Assembly: GCA_021464525.1 (NCBI GenBank)
Contig: JADRCO010001129.1
Coordinates: forward strand, 1-22,283
Reading direction: 5' to 3'
Source of the DNA: Rhizophagus sp. LPA8_4_AMF
Lineage: Eukaryota; Glomeromycota; Glomeromycetes; Glomerales; Glomeraceae
Length of the DNA: 22,283 bases
The position numbers were made by a program, and so were the translations under genes. Position 1 is the stretch's first letter. Each line of letters begins with the position of its first letter. Shown here one piece after another: positions 1 to 11,086 of this stretch. Below the pieces are notes generated by a model, which saw nothing but the letters and a program-made list of their open reading frames with translations, had not been told where the DNA came from and did no database searches.

Positions 1-36
<36 letters not shown>

Positions 37-55
37 AAAAAAAAAAAAAAAAAAA
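1..55. repeat. Poly-A tract at left end of window
   Basis: Almost pure A, interrupted by one short run of T near position 30. With the matching tract at the right end it suggests that the contig stops at homopolymer runs. It is probably low-complexity sequence at an assembly break, not a biological terminus. Confidence 0.8.
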
Positions 56-501
56 TGCAAAAATTTTTACTTAGTAATCAAGAGTTTCATCAGATTTTGG
101 ATGAAAAGATGTGTCAAATATTCACATATGAATAAGTAAAGAATTGCATAATTACAAGAGAGCGTCCATCGAAAGATTAGCGCTGGATTTAATTCATCCA
201 AATAGATCCTAGGATCGACTCAAATAATATGTAAAGAGGTTGATAACTTAGTAATAAGAATTTTTTATGTTCCAATGACGATTGGTGATATAGAGAAACG
301 TAAAATATACACTTATGCTTTAACAATCATTTCAAAAAACTAAAGAAATCAAATACAATTCAGATCCGATATCTAGCAATGGTTATTATGAAAAGCTAGG
401 GTTTTTACAATTAAAAAATTTCATTTATTAAACATTTAAAGCTTGTGTACATATTATTAATATAAGAATTTATTAATTAACTAATTCATTAGTAATATAA
501 T
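56..501. other. 3' flank of copy 1, no gene
   Basis: No open frame of interest. The stretch is homologous to the 3' flank of copy 2: shared short runs such as CATAATTA followed by a CGAGAAATC/CGAAAGATT-type segment, an AACGCTGGA/TAGCGCTGGA segment and a GATAACTTAGTAATA segment occur in the same order at about 3580-3770. This shows that the duplication unit of copies 1 and 2 extends beyond the stop codon. Confidence 0.6.
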
Positions 502-2636
502 CTAAAAATCGTTTAATTCAAACTTTGTTTGATAATTTTGTCCGGTTGTTTGGTTAAATGCTCTAGCTTTAATTTCCATATCACCAAATGATATGCAAAA
601 TGTACAAGGCCTATTATTTCCTAAATGCACATCGGGAAGGTCAATACGTAAGTTTCCAAGCAATTTCATGCCAGGTTCATCACAATAATTAGCATCTTGT
701 TCTTTGGTGTAAAATATTTCAAAATATAATCTAGTTTGATTCGGATAAATAGGAAACAAATTTTCAACTATAAAATCTTGATCAAATGGAACTTCAGTTT
801 TACGTTTTACAATACTACGAAATTTAATAATCATTCCACCTGCTATTAGTCGATCTGGTGGATCTCCATCTTCCCACTTATCATATAACTTAATTCCAAA
901 CGTATGATTTAATATGCGAGTCGCAATAACACATTTTGAATTATTCATACTCTTCAAATTTCTTGATCTTTGTAAGCTTTTTCCATAGATTGCTGCACCA
1001 CGTACAATTGCCGCAATAGGTTGATTTGGAACTGAAATATTTTCTACTAATTGACTGAATTCTTTCTCGATTCTTTTCTGTAAATATTGGGATTGACCGA
1101 AACCTCCAACTAAAAATATTGCAGAACATTTTCCTAAAGAATTATCCAATTGAACTCGAATCATTTCAATAATTCTATCAATAATATTATCAAACAGGGA
1201 TTTAATGGTATTAAAATCTAGTACCATTAACCATTCTTTTTCTTCCATCAATTCTTTCTCTGAACCAGTAACGTATTCTAATAATGCAGAAGCATATTCT
1301 TCAAGATCAATTTCATAACTAAAATCTAGATCATCCCCAGTGAATGGTAATTTAACATTTTGACAAAATTCTTGAACTAAATATTGCAATTGACCATAAT
1401 GTCTTTCCCTTAACAAATCTACAGCTTTATTTCCAACTTCACATTTAAGTAGTTCAATAAATTCATTATCGATGAAAGTACTCCCACAAAAGTCTCCAGC
1501 TCGTTCAGTGATTTCACCTAACTGATTTTCTCCTAATAATTTACGTGTTGTTAAATCTACTGTACCACCACCGCAATCGACGATCATGAAAGTTGCTTTC
1601 GACCAGACAGGAATGAATAATATTTAGTAAGCAATCCAATCAATTACTTAAATTGGCAAGCATACTTTTATAAATATATAAACATACTTCCAGGCTCTGT
1701 AAGTTTGTGTTCCCTTAAGCTACTATACATACAATAGATTGCAGCAGCTTCAGCTATATTTATTTTTAAAAAATAATCTGTTAATATTTTATAATAAAAT
1801 CACTAGCATAATCAAAAATGAATAAACATACGTTCAGTTGTAAACTGCAGCTTTTCCGAATTTTTCTCACCAATCAATCCAGCATTAAATGTGCATTCTC
1901 TCATTATAGCTTTATCATTTTCTGAATATTCAGCTGGTACAGTAAGAACCAAAAGAATATGTTCCATGAAGTCAATACCAGTCCAGTATTTAGGAATAGT
2001 TTCTTTAATCAACTTTATTAATTAAAATAAATAAAATTAGAGAATTTTATAATATGATTCATTTAATATGTAAAGAACCAGTTATTTATTTACCTCTCCA
2101 ATTTTACCAAGATAATCGGTAATTGCTTGTTTATAAGTTAATGATTCAGGTAACTTTGGTTTAAGTTTTTCCAAACAATTACCCAAATGTAATTTAAATA
2201 ATTCTACGGGTTTCGTTTCAATACTTTTGCTTTTTCTATTAGGTTTCTTATACAAAGCCGGATTACCCCATAATTCAACCTCTTTAAAGCCAACTTTGTA
2301 CTGAAGTACTGTGTTTGTCTTTAATTTTCCCATCTCTCCTGGCCACTCACTATTCGTCTTTATATCTCCGATATCAACATCATCGACATGGTGTAAAGAA
2401 AATCCCTATCAAAAAAAAAAGAAATATTATATATATATATTATTTTACCATAAAAATTCTAATATTATATAACGAAATTAAAAATATATAATTTACCGAA
2501 TAGGTGGTTCCGAAATCTATAAATTAATAAAATATTAGTTAACTAATTTTGTGTTAAAAAAAATTCAAATGAAATTCTAGTAGTTATAATATATACCTAA
2601 GCCAACTATAACTCGAATTTCGTCTAACCACGACAT
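502..2636 (-). CDS. HSPA12-like HSP70-superfamily ATPase, copy 1 (6 exons, 570 aa)
   Basis: Minus-strand exons: 2597-2636, 2497-2516, 2094-2405, 1832-2012, 1688-1753, 502-1595; introns are 78-92 bp and all GT-AG. The joined frame is open for 570 residues. The start is the only suitable ATG before the VIVGLDFGTTYSGF phosphate-1 motif (residues about 9-22), and an in-frame TGA lies three codons upstream. Further HSP70 landmarks follow: LTVPAEYSENDKAIMRE (connect-1-like), TTEPEAAAIYC (about 182-192), DCGGGTVDL (213-221, phosphate-2), FLVGGFGQS (about 367-375, adenosine motif) and RGAAIYG (about 405-411, connect-2). Residues from about 425 resemble an HSP70 beta-sandwich (FGDMEIKARAFNQTTGQ), with no helical lid and no EEVD. 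From the family, this should be a cytosolic ATP-binding chaperone-like protein; its client is unknown. The copy is intact, with no premature stop or frameshift. Confidence 0.88.
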
Positions 2637-2710
2637 TATATTCAATCAAAATGATTTAATATATATTACAAAATTATTAACATTGAAATTAGTAAAAAAT
2701 ATGAACGATC

Positions 2711-2742
2711 ATATTTATATTAAATTCATGATATCCGATAAT
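2711..2742 (-). promoter_or_regulatory. TATA-like conserved block upstream of copy 1
   Basis: Read on the minus strand, ATTATCGGATATCATGAATT is followed at once by an ATATAAATAT TATA-like run, about 75-105 bp before the ATG. The same block occurs upstream of copy 2 and, with small changes, copies 3, 4 and 5. The position and the conservation in otherwise drifting DNA support a core-promoter role. No transcription start can be seen directly. Confidence 0.55.
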
Positions 2743-2913
2743 ATTTCTTATTATATTTTAAACTAAAAATTTTTCACTTTTTTTGTTTCATTTTTGGTTA
2801 TTTTAATAACAAAATTGTGACAATATTTTATTTGTTCTTATTAAAAATAAGTTTAGGTTGGGTGTACCAAAAATCTTTTTAAAGTGGAAACAATGATCTA
2901 ATTATAATAATTC

Positions 2914-3040
2914 GGTATTATTATCGCTGTTTTCAGAATTGTGTGTTACTTCACGCAAATCACCTGATAAATAAATCAAGTCAATTTCCGGATATAACAG
3001 AGTACGGGAATTCTGAAACAGCTATAGAATAATATTTACC
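2914..3040. mobile_element. Small inverted-repeat element (MITE-like)
   Basis: The left arm 2914-2940 begins GGTATTATTAT and ends CTGTTTTCAGAATT. The right arm 3009-3040 is its imperfect reverse complement, AATTCTGAAACAGC then TATTTACC at the end. At 127 bp with no coding capacity, it fits a non-autonomous inverted-repeat element. A left-arm relative lies at about 6401-6475, upstream of copy 2, so the insertion may predate that duplication. Target-site duplications are not clear. Confidence 0.5.
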
Positions 3041-3818
3041 AAATTGTACGTCATAAATTTCTAGGGATACGTGTCTTCTACGTATTAGATCTACACATTC
3101 AGGGGCATTATTTAATTCCGATTAATTATGCATATATTAAAGAAATATTTATGTTCAATTAAAACAGATCATGTCTAATTTGTAATTTATCAGTGCCAAT
3201 CTAGCTATTCACGAATAAGATTTTAAACTACTCCATTAAAAATAACCTCATTATGAAGTAGTAAATTTAATATAGCAAACGAAGTAGAACGATTTTATGA
3301 TCACTATATTATTTTTTTTTTAATAAGCCAAATGGTAAAGAAAATAATTTGTAAAGTGAGAGAAATCAGGAAATATAAGCAAAATAATTTGATATTTTAT
3401 TCTTAGTAATAATTACACATGTATTATAAATAAATAAATAGATAGATAAAGTAGATAAAAAAAATATTATCACGAAGGTTTTCAAAAAATTTCAGATTGA
3501 AAGATGTATGATCAAAGAACACGTTACTATCATGCTATGCGAAAATTTAATAAATTAAGAAATGAATAAAAAAGAGTCACATAATTAAAAACAGTGGATC
3601 CGTCGAGAAATCAACGCTGGACCGATTTGAGAATTTGTTATGATAGTTCCATTTCGCTCTAAGTTTCATTAAACTATCGCTCATTCCAAGATCCTCAATT
3701 CCTCATCCTACAGTAGGTTCAATATTGTAGAAATAAAGTTAAATATTGATAATTTAGTAATAGAAGTTTATTGAATTTGAATAATAAAGTTTTAGGAAGC
3801 CAGCTACTGGGCATCAAG

Positions 3819-6026
3819 TTAAAAAATATTTTTACTTTTATAAAATATCATCGTGCTTTGAAACATAACCATATTTACCTTGAAAGTATTAAATTCGAAC
3901 TTGGTTTGATAATTTTGCCCATTGGTTTGGTTAAAAGCCCTAGCTTTAATTTCCATGTCACCAAATGATAAGCAGAATGTACATGGCCTATTAGTTCCTA
4001 AATTCACGTCGGGAAGGTCGATAAGTAAGTTCCCAAGATATTTCATGCCAGGTTCATCACGTTCATCACAATAATCAGCATCCTTTTCTTTGGTGTAAAA
4101 TATTTTAAAATTTATTCCAGTTTGATCTGGATAAATAGGAACCAAATCTTCAACTTTAAATTCTTGGTCAATTGTAACTATGTCATCACATGTTACGACT
4201 TTACGAAATCTATCAATTCCCCCATTACTTGAGTCGATTTAAAGGATCTCCAACTTTCCATAACTGGTTTATTTCGATTCCAAACGTATAATCCATTACA
4301 CGAGTTGCGATAACGCATTTTACATTGTTCATGCTCTTTAAATTTTTTGATTGTTGTAAACTTTTTCCGTAAATTGCTGCGCCACGCATAACTGCCGCAA
4401 TAGGTTGATTCGGAACTGAGATATTTTCTACTAATCGACCGATTTCTTTCTCTATTCTTTTCTGTAAATATTTAGATTGGCTGAAACCACCAACTAAGAA
4501 TATTGCTGAACATTTTTCTGAAGAATTATCTAGTTGAACCCGAATCATTCCGATAATTCTATCAATAATTGGATCAAACATGGATTTAATGGTGTTAAAG
4601 TCAAGTTCAATCATCCATTCTTTTTCATCCATGAAAATTTTTTCGAAACCAGTAACATACTGTAATAATGCAGGAGCAATCTCTTCAAGATCCATTTTGT
4701 AACTAAAATCTGGATTATTTCCAGTAAATGGTAATTTAACATTTTGACAAAATTCTTGAACTAAATATTGCAATTGACCATAATGTCTTTCTCTTAGGAG
4801 TTCTATAGCTGAATTTCCAACTTTACATTTAAGTAGTTCGATAAACTCTTTATCGATGAAAGTACTCCCGCAAAAGTCTCCTGCTCGTCTCGTGACTTCG
4901 CCTAGTCGGTCTTCTTCTAATAATTTACGTGTTGTTAAATCTACTGTACCGCCGCCACAATCGACGATCATAAAAGTTGCTTTTTTGATCAAATAAAAAA
5001 GAGTGAATAATATTTAATATTTTTACTCAATTAATAATTTAAAATATCAAAATTATTCTTATAAATATAAAAACGTACTTCCGGGCTCTGTAAGTTTGTG
5101 TTCCTTTAAACTACTATACATACAATGGATTGCTGCAGCTTCAGCTATATTCGGTATAAAAATATTTATATTAATATTTTTCATAATAAGTTTATAGTAA
5201 TCAAAATAATCAATATTAAACATACGTTCAGTTGTAAATTGTAATCTTTCCGAACGTTTGTCGTTAATTAATCCAGCATTGAATGTACATTCTCTCATTA
5301 TAGCTTTATCATTTTCTGAATATTCAGCTGGTACAGTAAGAACCAAAAGAATATGTTCCATGAAGTCAATACCAGTCCAGTATTTAGGAATAGTTTCTTT
5401 AATCAACTTTATTAATTAAAATAAATAAAATTAGAGAATTTTATAATATGATTCATTTAATATGTAAAGAACCAGTTATTTATTTACCTCTCCAATTTTA
5501 CAAAGATAATCGGTAATTGCTTGTTTATAAGTTAATGGTTCAGGTAATTTTGGTTTAAACTTTTCCAAACAATCACCCAAATGTAATTTAAATAATTCAA
5601 CAGGTTTCATTTCATTATCTTTGTTTTTCTTATTAGGTTTCTTATACAAAGCCGGATAACCCCATAATTCAACCTCTTCAAAATCTTCTTTATATTGAAG
5701 TACCGTATTTGTCTTAAATTTTCCTAACTCTCCTGGCCATTCATTATTAATCTTGATATCTTCGATATCATCATCGACATGGTATAAAGTAAATCCCTAT
5801 AAAATAAAAAAATTTTTTTTATTATATCAATTCTATAAGTCTCGAAACTAAAATTTATAATTACCGAATAGGTTGTTCCGAAATCTATGAATTAATATTA
5901 CAATATAATTTATATAATTAATTAATTTAGCGCTAAAAAAAAAAAAAAATTCAAAAAGACAACATTTTTAATTATTATAAGTATACCTAAACCAACTACA
6001 ACTCGAATTTCTTTTAAACACGACAT
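3819..6026 (-). pseudogene. HSPA12-like HSP70-superfamily ATPase, copy 2, frameshifted and stop-lost
   Basis: Exons on the minus strand: 5987-6026, 5865-5884, 5488-5796, 5226-5406, 5079-5144, then the last exon from 4979 downward. The frame is open through phosphate-1 (FGTTYS), phosphate-2 (DCGGGTVDL), FLVGGFSQS and RGAAIYG, then hits TAA at 4225-4227, giving 456 residues. The homologous C-terminal part continues in another frame (GGIDRFRKVV onward, then PIYPDQTG) down to 3819. One extra base near 4231-4234 explains this. The usual stop at the end of the C-terminal region is AAG (3879-3881) instead of TAG, so the second frame runs on for about 19 extra codons to TAA at 3819-3821. The nucleotide-binding domain is complete, so a truncated ATPase without the beta-sandwich could still be made. 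A sequencing error is the alternative for the frameshift. Confidence 0.82.
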
Positions 6027-7206
6027 TATGTTCAAACGATAGTAGGTATATTACAAATAATTAAAGGAATGAAACCATTAAATACAAAATAACCATATTT
6101 ATATAAAATTCATGATATCCGATAATATTATTCTTTAAAATAAAATTTTTATTTCGGAATCAAATAATATTTTCTTTCGATATAATCACATTCCTTTGTT
6201 ATATGAACAAGGATAATTTAAAACTTGTAACAAGATTTTATTATTATTTTCATTAGAAATAAGTTTGTTCATTGAAATCTCATTCATAATATTCATGTGG
6301 AGTACCAAATCTTTTCTTCTCTTAAAATGGACACAATATATTACTTAAAATTCCAAGCTTCAACTAAGGAGAAATTGATGTTCATAATAAACAATATTCT
6401 GGTAACAGCTATTTTTTCCAGAATTGGGTTAATCATTTACGCACGCAAAAACAAATTACCGGATTAATTATCACGGGATTATAGAACAATCGGGCAATTA
6501 CCTGAAATTACCAGATGGTACCGGACAAAATTGTAATTTACTTTAAGAGATTTTTATCCAACAAAAAAATTTACCATGTAGATTTAAGCTCTTAAGTATT
6601 TTCAAATAAATAAAGAGCCCTTCTATAATAATTTGTATTAAAATTTGATGTTTCCGATTCTTAGTCACGTGATTTATAATTCCTTATCCTAAAATATTAA
6701 AATTAGAACCACTTTAATTTTTTCCTAAATAATTAAGCTATCGTCTTAATTCTGGCCGGAATAAAGATATATTTTTACGTGAATTCGGTATTTCGAGACT
6801 AGACTATAATTCATCAACCAATAATATCTAATTAAGCAGAGCGAGAGAAGTCAATGGGATTATCTTATCCTATATTCCGCGTTTTTTTTATTCCATATTA
6901 TTTCCGTAAATGTATCATATTCATGGAATTTATAGCCTCAAAACATGAAAATTATCCAAGTTGCTTAGATTTTGTGAATATATTATATTCACGGTGTTTT
7001 TACAGAAATTACGGATAAGGGATCTAGCGGGCAACGATATCGAAAATGAAAGTACTCAATGTATATATTAATAAAATATCTGATATTATAAAGAAGCTAC
7101 TTGACATTCAATACAAATAAAAAATAATTTCCACTATTTATTCGTTTATTAAATAAAGACAAAAAATACTCATGACTGTATGTATTACATATGAAAAATA
7201 AATGGC
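6027..7206. other. Intergenic: upstream region of copy 2 and 3' flank of copy 3
   Basis: It holds the TATA-like block (6095-6126), a GGAGTACCAAAT motif (about 6299-6310), a diverged relative of the 2914-3040 element (about 6401-6475) and one CACGTG palindrome (6666-6671). Otherwise it is AT-rich and without a gene I can support. Confidence 0.55.
6095..6126 (-). promoter_or_regulatory. TATA-like conserved block upstream of copy 2
   Basis: Same arrangement as upstream of copy 1: ATTATCGGATATCATGAATT followed by TTATATAAATAT on the minus strand, 69-100 bp before the ATG. It differs from the copy 1 block by a single base in 32. Confidence 0.55.
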
Positions 7207-9298
7207 CTAAAAAGTTTTAAATTCGAAAGTGGTATGATAATTTTGACCATTATTTTGATTAAATGCTTTAGCTTTAATTTCCATATCACCGAAAAATAAA
7301 CTAAGTGTACAGGGTCTATCAATGCCTAAGTGCTTATCAGGAAGATTAATAATTAATTTTCCAAGCGATTCCATACCAGGTTCATCACAATAAACAGCAT
7401 TCTGTGCTTTAGTATAATATATTTCAAAAGACATTTTTGTTGCAAATGGCAGAACAGGAAGCAAATCTTTAATTTTAAATTCTTGATCAATTGTAACTTC
7501 AGTTCTACGTTCCACAATGCAGCGAAATTTATGAATTCTATCGCCAGATATACGTCGTTCCGGTGGATCCCCAGGTTTCCATGAAGGAGATATTTTAATT
7601 CCAAACGTATATTTCAATACGCGAGTTGCGATAACACATTTTGAATTATTTAATTTACTCAATTTTTTTGACGCTTGTAAACTTTTTCCGTAGATTGCTG
7701 CACCACGTACAACTGCTGCAACAGGTTGATTCGGAATTGAGATATTTTCTACTGATTCGCTAAATTCTTCCTCGATTCTTTTCTGTAAATATTTGGATTG
7801 ACCGAAACCTCCAACTAAGAATATTGCTGAACAATTTGTAGAATTATCGAGCTGAATCCGAATCATTTCGATAATTCTATCAACAATTGGATCAAACAAG
7901 GATTTAATAGTATTAAAATCGAGTGTAATCATCCATTCTTTATCTTCCATCAAATCTTTTTGTGATCCAGTAACATATTGTTTTAATGCATATTCTTCAA
8001 GATCAATTTCATAACTAAAATCTGGATTGTTTCCACTAAATGGTAACTTAACATTTTGGCAGAATTCATTAACTAAATATTGCAATTGACCATAATGCCT
8101 ATCACTAAACAAATCCATAGATGAATCTCCAACTTCACTTTTAAGCAGTTCAATAAATTTCTTATCAATGAAAGTACTACCACAAAAATCTCCTGCTCGT
8201 TCAGTGATTTCACTTAATTGGTCCCCTTCTAATAGTTTACGTGTTGTTAAATCTACTGTGCCACCGCCGCAATCAACAATCATAAAAGTCGCTTGATCAG
8301 ACAAAGTATTAGTAAACGACATAATCATTAATTTAATTCTCAATGTATTTTATAAATATATAAACTTACTTCCAGGTTCTGTAAGTCTGATTTCTCTTAA
8401 GCTAATATACATACAATAGATTGCTGCAGCTTCAGCTATATTTTTATAAAAATATTTTGTTAATATTTATCATAATTATCATAGTAAAATCACTAGCATA
8501 ATCAAAAATGAATAAACGTACGTTCAGTTGTAAATTGCAATTTTTCCGAATGTTTCTCACCAATCAATCCAGCATTGAATGTACACTCTCTCATTATAGC
8601 TTTATCATTTTCTGAATATTCAGCTGGTACAGTAAGAATTAAAAGAATTTGTTTCATGAAGTCAATACCAGTCCAGTATTTAGGAATAGTTTCTTTAATC
8701 AACTTTATTAATTAAAATAAATAAAATTAGAGAATTTTATAATATGATTCATTTAATATGTAAAGAACCAGTTATTTATTTACCTCTCCAATTTTACAAA
8801 GATAATCGGTAATTGCTTGTTTATAAGTTAATGATTCAGGCAACTTTGGTTTGTATTTTTCTAAACAATCACCTAAATATAATTTGAATAATTCTATAGG
8901 TTTCGGTTCATTATCTCTGCTTCTTCTATTAGGTTTCTTACACAAGGCCGGATAACCCCATAATTCAACCTCTTCAAAATCGTCATCATATTGAAGTACT
9001 GTATTTGTTTTGAATTTTCCCGCCTCCCCAGGCCATTCAATATTTGTCTTAATTTCCTCGCGATCATCATCATCAACATGATATAAAGTAAATCCCTATC
9101 AAAAAGAAAAGAAAATTTTTTATTTATCGCATGGATTTTAATATAACATGACGAAATTTGTACGCTATTTACCGAATATGTGGTTCCGAAATCTATGGAA
9201 TATAATTTAAATTAATTTGAAATTTTGAAAAAAAAAAAAATTTATCGTCGTACTATACCTAAACCAATCACGATTCGAATATCCGGTGCTGCGCTCAT
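7207..9298 (-). CDS. HSPA12-like HSP70-superfamily ATPase, copy 3 (6 exons, 567 aa)
   Basis: Exons on the minus strand: 9259-9298, 9173-9192, 8784-9095, 8522-8702, 8370-8435, 7207-8291; introns are 66-86 bp. The joined frame is open for 567 residues. The N-terminus reads MSAAPDIRIVIGL, then the phosphate-1 loop DFGTTYS is on the 20-nt second exon. DCGGGTVDL, FLVGGFGQS and RGAAIYG are all present. The acidic stretch after phosphate-1 is HVDDDDREE. The last exon is slightly shorter than its siblings around EEYALKQYVTG and DNSTNCSAIF, which explains the smaller size. Intron 5 stays open in frame back to an ATG at 8341-8343, so intron retention would give a product starting just before phosphate-2. 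The third intron is identical to that of copies 1 and 2. Family role as for copy 1; no partner is visible from the context beyond its own paralogs. Confidence 0.88.
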
Positions 9299-9421
9299 CG
9301 TTTAACTATAAGACTACTATAAGTAGCAAGTAGTACAGCATATACAAAATAATTAACGAGTTTGAAAAAAAAATTAGGTTTAAAAAGTTTTTTTAAAAAA
9401 AAGAAAGAAAATAATTGATCT

Positions 9422-9457
9422 TATTTATATGTAAAATTCATGACGTTATCCGATAAT
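9422..9457 (-). promoter_or_regulatory. TATA-like conserved block upstream of copy 3
   Basis: Minus-strand ATTATCGGATAACGTCATGA, then AATTTTACATATAAATA, about 125-160 bp before the ATG. It has a four-base insertion relative to copies 1 and 2, but the ATTATCGGATA and TATAAATA cores are kept. Confidence 0.5.
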
Positions 9458-9590
9458 TTATTTATTTATTTTTTTCATTTTCATTTAAAAAATGAATGTA
9501 TATAATAAAAACTTTTTTTTATTTTATCCGTAAAAATCTTTGAATCAATATCGATATCGTACAATATTATTTTATTCATTCATTTATTTC

Positions 9591-9626
9591 TTTTTTTGGT
9601 CATATTGAAATAAAATTTTACGCCAA
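9591..9626 (-). promoter_or_regulatory. Conserved upstream block (TTGGCGTAA ... ATATGACCAAAA) of copy 3
   Basis: On the minus strand TTGGCGTAAAA is followed 13 bp later by ATATGACCAAAAAA, about 300 bp upstream of the ATG. The same pair occurs upstream of copy 4 (14171-14212) and copy 5 (17941-17978) with AT-rich filler of variable length between. Copies 1 and 2 keep only traces. It is probably a regulator-binding region; the factor is unknown. Confidence 0.45.
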
Positions 9627-10257
9627 GAAAATTTTTTTTGTTCATTGATCTTCGATTATAAATTTCATTAATAGGGAGTACCAAAAATTTCTTTTCCAAA
9701 ATGGAAACAATAAGTTATAACATTTCAATTAATTGGAATTTTACATACTAAAAAAAAAAATCCTTCAAAATATTTGGTAAAACAAGGAAATGGAACCATA
9801 GTGAACCCTTTTTTTACAATGTAATCCGGAATATGTTTATCATGAATCCTGTGATTACCGTAAATGTATTAGTGTGTTCACGAACGGTTTGGACGTTTAG
9901 CTAACAATACCTGATACTAATTTTCATTTTTTACAATTACTAATTACGTGAATATACTATATTTATAGGAAAAACACGGAACCATATCACGGAAATTGTT
10001 TTACAAGGTAAGCTGGAGCGATTTTATTAAAATTATAAATTTAATTGGTTAAACCTAGTAAAACATGGTGCGAAATTAATAATTTCGATTTGATCCATGA
10101 AACGTGATATATTTTAATTTTTTTTTTTAATAAACGATTATTTTTTATTCTTTCTAATCAAATTACGCGACAGTGGTCATCCTGTTGTCACATGGGATGA
10201 ACGGCATTAAGAATCCAAAATCACGTGGAATGAAAAATCTACAATTTATGAGTTCAC

Positions 10258-10371
10258 ATGGGTGAAAATTCACTTATTAAAGCTGTAGAAGCGATGACAC
10301 GTAAAGCAATACTTCGTTTAGAAATTGAAGCATCTCATATAATGATATGCGCCACGGTAAATGTTCCGTAG
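10258..10371 (+). pseudogene. Short coding-like scrap of unknown origin
   Basis: A 37-codon ATG-to-TAG frame on the plus strand, MGENSLIKAVEAMTRKAILR and so on, ending in ASHIMICATVNVP. Its amphipathic, non-repetitive composition differs from the low-complexity DNA around it, and a GTAAAT donor-like site falls near the end. I do not recognise the family. The homologous spacer near 14690 keeps only a decayed version, so this is more likely a relic than a working gene. Confidence 0.25.
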
Positions 10372-11086
10372 ATGAAAATACACTATTCATAAATTAACAA
10401 AAAATTTAAACTAGAAATCGGACTAGAGATTTTTTTAGACGTTTTAAGTTCGTTAATCTTTATAAGTAGAAAAGATAAACGGAATGAAGGTATGAAACTA
10501 ATAAAGCATTATATATGATAAAATGATGAACTCGAGACAAACAACTTATCTCAAAGATTTTAATCAGAATTCGGATCAAACATAATTAATAGTGTCGGCC
10601 TTTTTGTTTCGCATTTCAACTTCAACTCGATTCTTGACTCGACAAACGTTTGGCACTCTCAGCCCCAAGAAATATAAATTATCCGAATAGATAATGGAAA
10701 AATTTAAGCGGCAAAAAACTTTAAGATTTACGAAGAAATTTACATAGATCATGGAAATTCAAGTGGAGCCAATGTTTTACGAATACCTATGACTTAACAT
10801 GTAGAGTGGATTTAAAGTTCGAGGTCGTCACACGCGGATTAATCGAAGGATTTGTTTAGACTATTTTTTCATATATCTCTTACATGCAACTTCCTATTAA
10901 TTTAACTACCGAATTTAAGCACTAATTTTTTCCAAAAAACTGAATAGTACCGTGATAGTGCTTAAAATCGAGTGGTGTTTAAAATAAATCAGAAGAGTAC
11001 GGTAATTAACCTTAAGAACTGAACCAAAAACTTCAATTACATCTATTTTCGACCTCTGCATGCTAACCCAAGAGAGAAATATATTT

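Larger units (their letters stand above)
2637..3818. other. Intergenic: upstream region of copy 1 and 3' flank of copy 2
   Basis: It holds a TATA-like block (2711-2742), a conserved GTACCAAAA-type block (2861-2880) and an inverted-repeat element (2914-3040). From about 3480 to 3770 it matches the 3' flank of copy 1. The rest is AT-rich, with no open frame that I can tie to a protein. Confidence 0.6.

Noticed and set aside
941..1129. Minus-strand 62-codon frame inside the last exon of copy 1
   Set aside because: An out-of-frame shadow of the HSP70-like coding sequence, with no independent support. The same holds for the frame at 7353-7604 in copy 3.
3771..3968. Plus-strand 65-codon frame at the end of copy 2
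   Set aside because: Antisense to the degenerating 3' end of copy 2 and its flank; AT-rich composition and no counterpart at other copies.
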